Shown here: positions 1-12,655 of the stretch, in pieces
Layout: each line of letters opens with the position of its first letter
Position numbering within the stretch: the stretch's first letter is position 1
NCBI GenBank assembly: GCA_961205875.1
Contig: OY540816.1
Span: 15,014,701 to 15,078,700 of the forward strand
From: Sialis fuliginosa
Taxonomy: Eukaryota; Arthropoda; Insecta; Megaloptera; Sialidae
Reading direction: 5' to 3'
DNA length: 64,000 bases
Made by a program: the position numbers and the translations under genes
Notes under the pieces: model-generated
Database searches by the model: none
What the model saw: only the letters and a program-made list of their open reading frames with translations
What the model was told of the DNA's origin: nothing

Positions 1-1
1 C

Positions 2-172
2 CAATGTAATACACATCAATTTACTTCAGACATTCTATTAGATTTGAAAGTAAGCAAATATGAGAGCACGTCTTTAACAGGATTACATTCAGAAGGTGTG
101 ATTTCTGATTTACAAGAATTAAAAATACAACCGATGGGTATGAAAACGGTGAACGTCACTTTTGGAAAATAA
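2..172 (+). CDS. C-terminal coding exon of an unidentified gene (partial)
   Basis: The window opens inside an open reading frame that runs 56 codons and stops at TAA 170-172. The encoded tail is polar and ends in VTFGK; nothing in it matches a family I recognise. Its composition (Leu, Ser, Glu and Lys mix, no long Asn/Ile/Lys homopolymers) is more protein-like than the AT-rich spurious ORFs nearby. The upstream part of the gene lies outside the window, so no start or intron boundary can be assigned. Downstream there is only AT-rich DNA with scattered AATAAA hexamers (for example near 800), which would suit a 3' UTR. It could still be a chance ORF. Confidence 0.45.
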   Translation, partial: QCNTHQFTSDILLDLKVSKYESTSLTGLHSEGVISDLQELKIQPMGMKTVNVTFGK

Positions 173-2044
173 CGTTTGATAAACATTGGTGGAATAACTT
201 ATTCCAATATTGTTGTTGTAATTTCCGTTTGTGTTATGTTGATATATGTTTGATTGCCAAGAAACTGCCAACGTTTTTAAATTATGGTAACTTAAATGAC
301 TTGCCAATGAAGAAAAACTTTGACAAAATAATTAATAGAGTGTGAGTTTATTTATCAATTAAAGAATGTCCTCAAAAGTATTATCTTGACTGAAGACTAC
401 TTCTTTATAAATTTAAATATTATAATGATTGACTGGATTGTAAAAAATATGTGCGTTTAAGAGAGTGTTATGAAAATGTGAAGTTAATGTTACATTTTAA
501 TCATGGTTGTGTGCATTCTTATTTATTTTATACAATGACTATTTATATTGTTAATTAGCTTCTAATGCAATTGAATGATTAGTACTATAACTAAACTGAT
601 GATTTTATTTTTACATACATATTAAGCTATATTTCTTATATTATATTATATCTATCATAATATGAAAAATTAACTAACGTTAACTTCGCATTTCAAATTT
701 ATTACCTTAAATTCTAGAGAAATTTAATCTATTTTATACGTAAATTACATTTAATAGAATCATTAAAAATACTATTATTATACTTAACATTAATCTAATA
801 AAATAAACAGCAATCACATTTATAAATTTTGTTCTATAAAAAAATGTTTAATTAAATAACACTAACCGAAAATTTTTAAATCTTTCAAAATTATAGTTAG
901 GAAATCATAATTTTGTTTTATGTTATGATGCTTAAATAAATAGTTGAATTATTATTAATACTTATAGTTTTTAAAAATTAAATATTTTATGTTGTTTTCT
1001 GTTTTCGATATTACTTTTTGTCTAATATATATGTCATATTATACATACATTATATTCAAACCTGCCACACAAATGTCTATTTAAACTTTTAATATATTAA
1101 GTCTCTCTATAACAATGTTCCTGTTTCAATAGAAATATTAAAACAGCATTTTATATTATAACAATTTTAATTTAAAAATAGAAAATACTGACAATGCAAC
1201 TATATTATTTTATTTTATACACCTAATTTATTATTTTATATATTTATAATTTACTTCATTGATATTATAATTTATATATTTATATCTGAAAAACTCGTGA
1301 TTATAGTTGCAACTATATTGGTCAGTTTGCATGATGAAATATTTTATGTTATTGTATTAATTTTATAATCTCTAAGTACAGTTTGTTTGATTTTTTTTTA
1401 AAACAACCAGTGATTTATTTTTTAAACTTTTTAATATAATTGTAAATAAAAGTCCTAAAATATGAATGTGGAATTGTGTCAATTACGCAATATATAATTA
1501 TGTAAATGATATTAAACTTGATTTTAAATCTAAAATGCTGTTAATTATGCTCTTGAAATGTTAATTATGAGGTATCAAGTAAGGTAATGTTAGGGAACAT
1601 TTTGAATAAGCGCAACAGAATTAAAGTAAATTAATGTACATATATTTTAACCATTATACAAAAAAACATGATATATCTAAAATAAATAAATAACATGTAT
1701 GTTTTGCGCTTATTCATTAATGTTTTTAAAGTCATCGATATTTTAAAAATAACGAATTTTTTAGTAATTTTCAAAATTACTGAAGTCTATTCTGAAAATA
1801 TAAGAATTAAATAATTGATGACCCTAATTACACATGCCTTAATATAAGAATTGTACATAACATTCTATCTAAATTAGAGTCTCTATTTGTATGTGATGTT
1901 AGAATGTATTTTTATAAATTAATTTTAAATAATTTGTTTACAATTTTACATAATATATATTAGTAATATTTTACTAATCTCTCTTAAGTTGCATTGTTTA
2001 TTTTTAAGTAATATATTTTATTTTACAAATTTGTTTCTCTTATG
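173..2044. other. AT-rich stretch, no gene seen
   Basis: Very AT-rich DNA following the partial exon. It probably includes that gene's 3' UTR, given several AATAAA and ATTAAA hexamers. I see no coding signal or clear repeat. Confidence 0.5.
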
Positions 2045-2167
2045 CTGTTTTTAGACCGGAAAAACAAAACAGTAACATCGTGTCTTTTTGACAAAAATGC
2101 AACAAACCCTGTACATTTTTAAGTACAAAGTGTTTTAAAACACCTGTTTTTTTTGGTCTAAACACAG
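2045..2167. repeat. Palindromic MITE, family A copy 1
   Basis: The left arm contains GACCGGAAAAACAAAACAG and the right arm mirrors it near 2145-2166 (GGTCTAAACACAG). The interior (TCGTGTCTTTTTGACAAAA) is shared with the copy at 50549-50680. The arms have diverged more than in that copy, so this one looks older. Confidence 0.65.
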
Positions 2168-3027
2168 TATTATAAATAATTTAATCGCATTTATGTGAAT
2201 TTAATTACAAGATTAATGTGTTACGGCATAGATTTTTAAATTTTGGACTCTCTTGATATTATTGTGTAATTCAATTTAAACAAATGTATGTTTTTAATTT
2301 TTTATTAGTCACACATAATCTGTCTTTATTTTAAGAATATATTTTTAATAGCACTATTTTCCTGTATTTTTTTTAAGTTAAATATTTTATTTTTATTTTA
2401 CATTGTGATGAATGAAGAAATTTTATATAGGTACCTATATTTTTTTGTATTTTATTGTTTGTTTTTCTTATGGAAATTTTATTTGTAAGAAAGAATTTTC
2501 AAGAACTGATGTGTTAGTGATTGACATCAAATAAAAATTAAGTTTGTTGAAAATGTTTTTATTTTTCTAATTAACTGTATGCCATAATATCCTATAAAAT
2601 ACTCGTAATACATATTACAATTGTACCCATTGTCCTCAGGATACTATTCTTATTCCAACTAAAAATATTTTTCCATGGTTTAGGAAGGTACTTACCTTAT
2701 AATGAAAATTAAAATTTTTATTTTTAATAAAAATAAGCTCACTTTATATTGTTTTTAGTTTATTCTATCATTTAATAATTACAAAATATAACAAAAATAT
2801 TGAAATATACATAACAATACAGCATATACTAATATATCTATAATTTAAATCTAGTTCTAGTTTTTTAAAGGTTTGTATAATGAAAATATTTTGAATTAAA
2901 TGAATTATAGAATAATTTATTTTTTTGTAAATTTTAAAAATATTAATTTTATTTGTTAAATTATACCTACCTAAAATATTTTTTTAAACTAATCATAATA
3001 TTACAAAAAATTTACAATTCTTAAACC
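2168..3027. other. AT-rich spacer, no gene seen
   Basis: Low-complexity AT-rich sequence with no supported feature. Confidence 0.5.
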
Positions 3028-3219
3028 TTAAAGCCTTGGCACTTTACAGAAACAGTCTCCGTCATCGCTTCGACCTTGAAAATCTATTATATGTGATTCA
3101 ATACAAGTGGCATGTTAGTTGCGTCGAAACGGCGCTGCGTTTTGACGCAGCTAACATGTAATAGATTTGCAAGGTCGAAGTGGTGATGGAGACCGTTTCT
3201 GTAAAGTTCCAAAGCTTAA
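3028..3219. repeat. TTAA-flanked hairpin MITE, family B copy 1 (piggyBac-like)
   Basis: Two arms of about 95 bp pair almost along their whole length. The left arm begins TTAAAGCCTTGGCACTTTAC and the right arm ends in its complement followed by TTAA. The centre is GC-richer, with a further small hairpin (TTGACGCAGCTAAC). TTAA at both ends is the target signature of piggyBac elements. A second copy lies at 42004-42262. Confidence 0.75.
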
Positions 3220-4264
3220 ATCTGTGTTTCCCAACCAATGTGATTACAAAAATGAAATATTCAATGTGGAATTTAAACAGAAATGGTTGAATATATAAAA
3301 GTTCAGTATTAACCATTTTTCAAGATACGATTTCATTAAAATTTTAATTTAAATCTAAAAAATTTTTGATACCGCAACCGGGAGTGAATTTACTTTTACA
3401 GAAATACCTATATTTATCATTTATTTGGGTATGTCCTGAAAATTGAACTGTAAATACTTTAAAAATCTGTCGCTAGGGAAAAAAGGCTGAAAAACACTAC
3501 CTTACATGTTAACATTTAAAATACAAATCGTCATTGCGCTTGCAAAACCTGCTAAGTGGAATTTTTCAGTGGAATAACTTTATGGTGCTAAACGTTAAAC
3601 AAAAAAATAACTGTTATGTAACAGTCAATAACAATTATTATGTGCTTGTGCTTCCCAAAGATTGACATTGAAAAATCTGTTAATTGCATTTTACTGTCTC
3701 TTGAAAAATTATACAATTGTGTCTTAGCAGATTTTGCACACACAACAATGAAATTGCGATTTAATTATTATATTATAAATAAAAATATTATCTAAATATT
3801 ATACACAGTTTTAATATTATTATATAAATTTATCCAAATATAGAACATATTTTGTACAATTATGAGAAATATTAAATAACCATAATACTTTATTTTTTCG
3901 ATGAGAATTTTCAGTACAGTTTTATTAATTCATTTGTTTATATACATATAACTACTAAAAATAGTTCTTATCAAAATATCAAATAATATATTCCTTATTT
4001 GATATAATCCCTGTTCAGATATTTTTCCTAGATGAAAAATTTGACAGGAATTTTTTTTAATGTTAATAATTAATTATTTCATAATTTGTACACATATACA
4101 TAAAAATATATATGTATCATTACAAAGTCTCTAAAATTGTCTTTTAATATATTAAAATTTATACTTTTGTTTGAAAACAGTATAATCAAATAATTTCACT
4201 GCCAAAATAAAAACTACCTACTTTATTGATACAAAATATCAAATAACAACAATTTAAAAATGTT
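3220..4264. other. AT-rich spacer, no gene seen
   Basis: No coding potential or repeat recognised; the short ORF over 3098-3316 is largely inside the hairpin MITE. Confidence 0.5.
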
Positions 4265-4267
4265 TTA

Positions 4268-6422
4268 TGCCCGGTCTCACCGCTTAAACTTACATATTTC
4301 TGTTCCTTAGCTAAGTGTTCCTTAATCTTAAGTTGAACCCAAGGCATTCCAGATCAGTGACCCAAGGTATATAAAGACAAGGTAGTCTCAATAGCTCCTT
4401 GACCAATCAGCATTGTCGCGGGAATTGACGTCCCCCAGAGGATAATTTGTTTATATCTCACGGGGGTGACAATGTAGTGGTAAAACTGGAAACTCTTTTG
4501 ACAGTACGGGTTGATTACGAGACGGATAAGACGTAAGAGAAAGGAAGGTATTGCAATCTGACAATAAGGTTAAAAATGAATTATCATTTGATTTCACGGT
4601 TTTTCTGTTATAATTTTATCAAATAAAATAAACATAAAAATGGTATAAATGTTATAATCGCACATGCGCATCAACTCTATTCTGAATTACTATATGCGTG
4701 ATTTTTGACAATTCTGACAGGGGACACCCACACACTCCGTATTAATTAACCTGTGTTTGGTTAATATTAAGTAATAATTTAATGAAGTACATAATTTATT
4801 CTTCAGATTACAACAATTTTTACATCATTAACCATCATTGTTATGTTTTTGTTAGTTTACGATTGTCAGTTACTGAGGTTATGTTGCTATGGCAGCCCGT
4901 ATAAAGTACACTAAAGAAGAACGAATATGTCTGTTGACTCTGTACCTACGTTACCATGCTGATTACGAGGCGATCTTCAATGAATTCGTGGCGCAGTATC
5001 CTAACAGGCCCGTTCCTACGAGACAGATGGTGTACAAGCTAAACAAAAAGTTCCAAGAAACCGGGTCGGTGTTAGACGCGCCGCGTAGTGGTCGCCCCGC
5101 CACGGTAGTGACAGAAGAGAACATGCATCTCGTTGCCCAAACGTTTGCCAAGACACCCAAACAATCTGCAGTTTGTGCATCGCTTCAATTAGGCATATCG
5201 GACCGCAGTTTACGTCGCATGTTAAAGAAACTGAATTATCAGTGTTATCATCCACGTTTGATACATGCGCTAACGGAAGATGACCCTGATCGTAGACTGG
5301 AATTTTGCGAGTGGTATACTGTTTGCGCGGAAGAAGATGAACAATTTTACCAGCAACTTCTCTGGAGCGATGAAGCGGAGTTCAAATTAAACGGACGGAT
5401 TAACCGGCACAATTGCGTTTACTGGGAATCTGAGAACCCTCATGAAACCATTGTTCAAGAGTTGAATCTTGCTGGAATAACAGTGTGGGCTGCAATTCAC
5501 GCCGGTGGTCTCGTTGGTCCGTATTTCTTTGAGGAGACCGTGAATGCAGACAATTATCTGGAACTGCTTATGGATTTAAAGGGTGAACTTGAAAATAACC
5601 CGGAGTTAGCGGGTATTCGATATTTCCAACAAGATGGTGCCCTGCCCCACTTCGGACTACAAGTTCGTGAATATCTGCATGCCGAGTTTGGCATGTGGAT
5701 AGGAAGAAGAGGAAGAATCGAGTGGCCAGCACGGTCACCAGATCTTACACCGTGTGATTTTTTCCTGTGGGGAGTACTCAAAAATAAAGTGTTTGCCACC
5801 CCCTTACGTGATATTGAACATTTGAAAACAAGAATTGAAGAAGAATTTGACGCTCTCCGCGTATACCCAGAATTCTTTCAAAAAACCTGCTCTGCCGTAA
5901 AAGAGCGGTGTCATATCTGTATTCAGGAGGGTGGTAGGCAGATTGAACACAAAATGTAACATTTAAAGCGTCATTACTTTTGTATCTAAATTACCAATCA
6001 TTTTACCAAGACAATTTTTTGTCTCATTCTAAAACGAGTAATACATGGATATGTCAAAAGTGATAAAAGAGAGGAGCAAGTTACATGCCATGCCGGAAGA
6101 AAAAACCTTGCCTTTTTATAGAAATTTCAAAGTATTTTAATTTTTGTTATTTTTTTATATTATAGTTTTAATACTACTAACATGTCATATAAACTATTAT
6201 ACCTATGATATCTGCATCATTGCTATCAATAATTTTATCAAAAATGTTTATAATATTCATTTGTGTACAGTTTTAAGGTTAAGTGGGACTAAAGTATCAC
6301 TTTGACTAGGACTTAAATTTAGGTGATACTTAACGACTTAAGGAACACTTAAATCATCTGTGCAACAATTTAAAATTTGTATGTGTTCCGTAACCGCTAA
6401 GTTTAAGCAGTGAGATCGGCCA
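4268..6422 (+). mobile_element. Tc1/mariner-superfamily DNA transposon, near intact
   Basis: The element is about 2.15 kb with terminal inverted repeats: left TGCCCGGTCTCACCGCTTAA, right (reverse complement) TGGCCGATCTCACTGCTTAA, continuing AACTTA in both. TTA flanks both ends (4265-4267 and 6423-6425), consistent with a TTA target duplication or a TA site with an extra T. A subterminal AAGTGTTCCTTAA motif occurs near both ends in inverted orientation and may be a transposase-binding site. One uninterrupted transposase ORF fills the centre. The right end lies 30 bp from the stop codon of the minus strand LRR gene. Confidence 0.85.
4889..5959 (+). CDS. Transposase, DDE/D type with N-terminal DUF4817-like helix-turn-helix
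   Basis: This 356-aa protein would cut and rejoin the transposon ends. Residues 1-120 form the DNA-binding region, with a DUF4817-like helix-turn-helix, a linker containing APRSGRP (64-70), and a second helical segment (ISDRSLRRMLKK). The catalytic region shows D161 in LLWSDEAEF, D249 in FQQDGALPHF and D290 in SPDLTPCDFFLWG. The last two aspartates are 40 residues apart, so this is a DDD-type mariner-like catalytic core rather than the DD34E of Tc1. The motif WIGRRG..EWP is common to insect relatives. There is no frameshift or internal stop, and the GC content is higher than the surroundings, so the insertion looks recent. The start ATG 4889 follows a long AT-rich leader within the element. 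Confidence 0.93.
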   Translation: MAARIKYTKEERICLLTLYLRYHADYEAIFNEFVAQYPNRPVPTRQMVYKLNKKFQETGSVLDAPRSGRPATVVTEENMHLVAQTFAKTPKQSAVCASLQLGISDRSLRRMLKKLNYQCYHPRLIHALTEDDPDRRLEFCEWYTVCAEEDEQFYQQLLWSDEAEFKLNGRINRHNCVYWESENPHETIVQELNLAGITVWAAIHAGGLVGPYFFEETVNADNYLELLMDLKGELENNPELAGIRYFQQDGALPHFGLQVREYLHAEFGMWIGRRGRIEWPARSPDLTPCDFFLWGVLKNKVFATPLRDIEHLKTRIEEEFDALRVYPEFFQKTCSAVKERCHICIQEGGRQIEHKM

Positions 6423-6455
6423 TTAATCACCTAAAACAAATGAATTCCTATTTGG

Positions 6456-9400
6456 CTACCGATAAACTTTCTCATCTGACGATATAGCTACAAAATAAGG
6501 CTGTGATACATTTTGATAATAAGGTACACGTCCCATTGTTGCGTACGGTGTCCTTAATGTTGCAGAATGTACTTTATGAGGTAGTGTACTGGCATATGGT
6601 GGTGGAACTCCATATATTTGAGGCATAGGTGATTTTACACTACATGCGCAGCTTGAACCTGGACCACCCATTGTAGCCATAGGAGCTCCGTTTGCTAAAG
6701 GTCCTCCACTATAGTGAGTACTTGTCATACGTAACCGTACAATACATATAATGATTATTAATATAGCTATGAAAGCTACTACTCCACCTACGATACCTAA
6801 AAAAGATTTTTTTTATTTCATTTGATTATGATAAACATTAATGTTATTTTTATTTAATTCATATTAAATTTAACATACCTATTATGAGAGTATCATCATT
6901 TGTAATTGCTCCAACAATTGGAGCTCCTGCTTTTATGATTGGTTTCTTTGTCGTTTTTTCTTTTGGTGCTACTGACCATATAATTTCTGGTTCTGTTGTT
7001 ACCCTATGAACCATTCTTGTAGATTTTGTGTATGCTACAGTTGTTGTAGTCGTGGTTGAAGTTCTTGGATCACAAGTCAATTCATCATCTCCAATTTCAA
7101 CCAATAATTTGCCAACCAGATAATCAGGTGCTGAACATCGTATTGTTGTCATGTGAGCTGGCAGCCATCTTCTCAAAGCTCTTGCACCGCAATCACAAAC
7201 AACTGGATTTGTTTCTAAACCAACGACTTTAAGATCTCCTCTTCTGTCTTCCAAAGCAATCAACATTTGAGGTGACAGCGAAGTCAGCTGACTTCCAGAA
7301 ACATCTAAAATTACTTTTGACGATCGTGGCATAGGGAAAAATAATGCAGCTGGTAAAGATGTCAGTGAAGTATTTCTTAAGCTTATTGAAACTGAAGGCG
7401 CTTTCAAACCTGATAGTGTTCCAGAAGAAATACTATGTAATCTCGGTCCACGTATACCTAATTCTGTCAATCTTGAATGGAGAATTGATGAAAGTTGATC
7501 ACTTCCTACAGCTGGATCTTTTAATTCAATATCTAATGATTCTAAGTAAGGAAGGTTACTTAAAATACCCTGTGCATCAAGATAACCCAATTTAGGATAA
7601 TCATAAGCTTCAAGTTGATTTAAACTTACTAAATTTTTAAAAGCATTTTTCTCAATTCTTGCACATTCTTTTAAACTATGGATGCTTAAAGTTTTAACTG
7701 TTTCAAGACCATCTAAATCACCTTGTGCTATTGAAGATATTGGATTATTTGAAATATTTAATGTCTGAATATTTCTTAGCATTGGCCACACTTTTGGATT
7801 AACAGAATCTAACTGATTCTCTGATAAATCTAAAACTTCAAGAAGTGTTGTCCGTTCAAATACTTTTTCTTGAATATTGGTTATATTGTTATATGATAAA
7901 TTCAAACGATATAAAAATGGTGTTTCGAGTTGGGTTAATTCTGTGATACCAGTAGCAGCAAGATTCAATTCTCTTACAGTTTTTGGTTCACTTAGAACAT
8001 TTTTAATAGATTCACTTGTTAACGGATTAAATGACAAATCTAATCGTTTTATATTGACCATAATATTATTATCAGCCGGAACTTCTTTCAATTGATTGTG
8101 TGATAAATCAACTGAAGAAACAAAGAAATATTGACGTTGCAAAGATTTTAAAGGTGCAACTTCAAATAAGTTATGCGCCAAGTTAATATTTTCTAACATA
8201 TGAAGTCTAGATCTTTCAAAAATTCCTTCAGGTAATTCAGACAATAAATTATTTTCTAAATTTAACAATTCTAATCTTGCAAGTCCTTCGAAAGTTCGTT
8301 CACCTAATCTTTCTAATTTATTATGGCCAAGATCTAATATTTGTAATTGTGTAGAATTATGGAATGCCATCTCACTTATTGATTCTAATTGATTATTTGA
8401 TAACAATAATGTTCTCAATCGTGGTAATCTTGCAAAATCTAATTCTTCAACACTCTTTAAACCATTGCCTGACAAGTCCACAAGTTCCAAAAATTGCAAT
8501 GATGCTATCAATTCTGCAGGGAAGAAGTTAAATTTATTTCTAGCAGCCATGATTTGTCTAAGTCGTGGATGTATTCTAAATGACGATGGGAATAAATAAC
8601 TCAACTGATTATCAGATAAGTCTAAAATTTCAAGACTTGTTCCTGTATTGAAGAATTCACCTTTGAATGCACTGAGTTGATTTCCACGCAAGAGAAGTTG
8701 TTGTATGTTCATAACATTGACAAATGCTGATGGTTTAATATTTGCAATTCGATTTCTCGATAAGTCAACTAAAGTTAAATTACGTAAATTTATAAAAGCT
8801 CCCTCTGGAATTTCAGTTATACCATTATCATTTAAATAAACATACTCGATACTTGATGATTTTGACAATAATTCAGGAGATAGATTTTTTAAACCTGTGA
8901 AACTTAAATCAAGTACTTTCAATTTTGATAGTGGATGTATTATGTTAGAAGGTACAGCTCTCATGTGTGCATTTCTACTTAAATTCAAATACATAAGCAT
9001 AGGCAGGAATGCAAATGTATTTCTTTGTAAATCAGTCAATTGATTGTCAGAAAGATCAAGATGTTTCAATTTTGGTAAATTCAATGGCGGACCAGTGAAA
9101 CCAGCAATACGATTTTGAGACATTTCCAAAACCAATAAAGAATTTCCCAATCCTGAAAATGTATCGGAACTAACTGTTGATAATAAATTCCTCGTTAAAT
9201 CAATTCGTTTAAGATATTTAAAGTGCTGGAAGGTTGCCGGAGGTAATTCTCGTATGACATTCCGTGAAAGATCTAAAGACGTAACTTTATCTGCAATGGA
9301 ACGTAAAATATCCCCTGACAATGCTGCAATTCGATTATATTCTAAATGTAAGGATGTGAGCTGAGGTAATCGGCCCAAAGCTGATGCAGGAATTAATAAA

Positions 9401-12400
9401 ATATTGTTATCTTGCAAAACTATGGATTGTAGATTATCTAAACCTTCAAATGCATCATCTTCAATCTAAAATAAAACATATAGATTAAAAAAAAATTTGT
9501 TTTAATGTTTTGATTATTATTTTACTTACCGTTCGTAAAGAATTTACACTGATATCTAAATGTTTTAGTTGCTTCAGACCAAGGAATGTTCCTGGAGCTA
9601 TATTAGCTATATTGTTACGACTTAAATCAAGGGATCTTAAGTTTGTTAATGTTGCTAGATTGTTATTATCAATACTCTGTAAAATACAATTATTTCAATT
9701 AATAAAGTGCCACTTATGAACAGATATCATTAAATTTTACCTGAATTAAATTTGATGACATATTCAAAGTTTTCAATGACTCAAATGATTTCAATGCAAT
9801 GGTAGGAAACTCAGCGATAAAGTTTTGAGATAAATCAAGAATTTCTAATTTGTTTGCACCTTGAAAAACGTCGCTGTTGAATTTTGAAAAACGATTGTGT
9901 GTTAATATCAACCATTTGAGGTGATTTAAACTTTCAAATGAACCACCTTCTATTGATGACACTAAATTGTGGCTTAAATCAATTTTTTCAATTGATGGTT
10001 GTGAATGAAAAGCACTTGTATGTAGAGTATCTAAAATAATAAATCATGTTATTAATATGCATACTTTCTAGGCCAATGTTTCTCAACTAATACATTTACG
10101 TGTACATATCAAATAAACGCATATATATTTTCTTAATTCTATCAGTAATTAAACATTTAATTAGGGATATACCGGAATTAGAGTTTTCCATTTCGGCCGG
10201 AACCGGAACCGCCGGAGTTCACCCAAAAAATCCGGTCGTAATTCCGGAACAGGACTTTTTTTATTTATAATAATAATTCAATAATTAAAATAATACATTA
10301 TTTTATATGGTATTTCTTAAATAGTACAGGGGTAGAGTCCTACATTATATTATAAAGAATAGTATTTTCTGCATTTCCTATAATTTTTGCAGTTTCGTAA
10401 GGTCGATTGTTTTAAATTGTTTATATCAAACAGTTTTATCAATCCTTGAATTTATAGATTTAAAAAAAAAACTATGTTCTTAATACTTAATAATAACTTA
10501 CCTATTCTGTTATTTGTTAATGAAAGAACTTTCAATGCTTTTGGTCCATTTAAAGATGTTCCAGGTACTTCAGTAAAACTATTTCGATTTAAATATAATT
10601 CCTAAAATAGATTTGTTCTTATTTAATTTATTATTTCAAAATTTGTTTCTAAAAGTAATTAACTAAAATATTAATATTGAAATTAGTTCTGAAAGTAGTT
10701 ATAAATCTATTAATACTTTGGGGAAATAAATTAAAATATCAATTATAAAAATACATTAAATAATAATAAAATTATAATGACATATTATAAACAGCAGTTA
10801 CTTACTTAAAATTTCAAAATTTTATTTTATGTATTTGCATATATGATTATTTTGAATTTATCAAAATTTATATAATTTTTGAATTACCTGTAAATGTCCG
10901 CATCCTTTAAGAATGCCTTCCTCAAGTCCTTTTATATAATTTCCACTTAAATCCAATATTTGTAAGTTTGTCAAACCATGAAACTCACTAGTGGAAAATA
11001 TAGGATTCAAAGAACTTCCAAGTAAATTATCAGCCAATCGTAATTCTACCAAAGTATCTTGAAGCCCAAGGAAAACTCTATCTGACAATCGGCCTAAATT
11101 GTTTCCAGAAAAGTCTAATTTTTGGATTGGTAGAGCTGACGTTGTAAAAGACTGAAAATTATTTAAAATAAAAAACGGTGATTTTTATGGGACGTTTTGA
11201 CTTGAACATTTTACTACGAATGAGTCAAGCAATTTTCGGTACGCTACTGGAATCACATCCGATTTACGTGTTTTTTTTTATTTCATAGATATGTATGTTC
11301 TTTGCCTAGGTTTTTATTTATCCTGTCCCGTTATATAAACCTGAATACAACGAGCAAATTATTTCTGTGAGCTTTTATGATTTACCGACAAACTAGAAAT
11401 TGTTCGGCTCGCTCGGTTCGTTCATAGTAAAATATTCAAGTCAAGACATACAATTACAAAATACATCGATACCTACTTATTATAAACAATACAAAATGTT
11501 TTTTATAAAAATTCACAACTTTTTGTATTAGTTACTATTTCAATATTATTTATACTATAGACATTTAATTTGCATATGCAATAATAGGTAAAAATATATT
11601 TTAAATATATAATCGCATAATATTCCATAATGTATTTTCACAAATATGCTTTCAGTTGAAGGGAACACAGAAAGTAAAGACATAATTATACGCTGCTGTA
11701 TTAATAAAATAAAATTCAAATATTTTGCATAGGTATAGAGTACAAGACCTTTAACCTAAGATGATTTAAAATTATATATGTATTCACGATAAAATTATAG
11801 GTTGCGTTGCAAAAAATAAAAACAAAACTATTTATTTTCTATACCCCACACCAGTAATTACTGAAACAATGAATAGCGTATGTAGAAATGTAAAGATTAG
11901 AAATTAGAAATTGCAATATATTTATACCGATTATTTTAATTGTCGATGAATTTTAAATGCGATAATTAATTTATTATTAGCTTATGAAATATCAACATCT
12001 GTTAATTCCTTATCACTGTGGGGCTACATCATAGATAAACTTACACTTATTGTAAATACAACAAAAATGTGACGCGGGATAAAACCCAAAAATACAACGG
12101 TAGAATAACCGTGAAAGTCTACGTGAAAAATTATTTTTTGTATAAAAAATGTATCTTAATGAATTCGCAGTTTCAATAGACAAACTTGTGAAGAAAAATA
12201 AGTGTAAGATGTTATAAAGAAATGTTTAATTTAAAACGATTTTTTTATTTATTTTTTCTAGTTTTTTTTTTTTAATTAGATCTCAAAATTTTCATATGCC
12301 TACAACCCCCAACCGTCATAACGCACCAATGGACACATATTTAAAATATCTTATTAATAGGTACCTGTGTAGGTAAATTTTGATGTCCAGCCCATCTCTG

Positions 12401-12655
12401 TGAAAACGATATAATTGGAGCCCTGTAAGGTAAAGCCGGGAAATCTCCAACAAACACGACTCTGTCACAGTTCATGTGCACTGCCGGGTCAGATCCCCGA
12501 CTTGGAGGCTCCAGTTTACATCTGCAAGGCGGGCGGAGTTCTCTGGATAGTTCTCCACAAGGTCTCCAATCTAGCGGGTTTATTCCCATTGCTTGATCTC
12601 CAAGATATATCGATACCAGTAATAATATCGTCGTCCATTTCCGATGGGAAGCCAT
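6456..12655 (-). CDS. Chaoptin-type leucine-rich-repeat transmembrane protein (7 coding exons)
   Basis: Exons on the minus strand: 12655-12365, 11151-10888, 10601-10502, 10030-9741, 9676-9530, 9465-6879 and 6796-6456. They total 4020 nt, or 1339 aa plus TAG, and all junctions are GT-AG and in phase. Residues 1-24 are a signal peptide. A cysteine cap (C33, C44, C46, C63) precedes roughly 110-1110, a long array of LxxLxLxxNxL repeats. An LRRCT cap (CDCG near 1121) follows, then a Thr-rich stalk, a transmembrane helix at about 1228-1248 and a 91-residue cytoplasmic tail with a PPPY motif and several tyrosines. The length is close to Drosophila chaoptin, but chaoptin is GPI-anchored; haf-like LRR receptors are an alternative relative. 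A CAG acceptor abuts the chosen ATG, implying an upstream noncoding exon; an in-frame ATG at 12682 would add nine residues. The role in adhesion or recognition is inferred. Confidence 0.93.
10034..10501. other. LRR gene intron 3 with a CCGG-rich patch
   Basis: Most of the intron is AT-rich, but 10185-10260 carries repeated CCGGAAC/GGCCGGAACCGG motifs that contrast sharply with the surroundings and look like a transposon remnant. I could not define its ends. Confidence 0.4.
11191..11449. repeat. Inverted-repeat MITE in an intron of the LRR gene
   Basis: The left arm GTTTTGACTTGAACATTTTA (11194 on) is mirrored by TAAAATATTCAAGTCAAGAC ending near 11448. The arms are about 35 bp with a few mismatches. 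It lies in the 1.2-kb intron between coding exons 1 and 2. Part of the interior (ATCCGATTTACGTGTTTTTT) resembles the dispersed repeat at 12741-13095. Confidence 0.6.

Noticed and set aside
5016-5799. Minus strand ORFs opposite the transposase
   Set aside because: They are shadows of the high-quality transposase frame and show no domain.
7344-8095. Plus strand ORFs within 7.3-8.1 kb
   Set aside because: Antisense shadows of the LRR coding exon.
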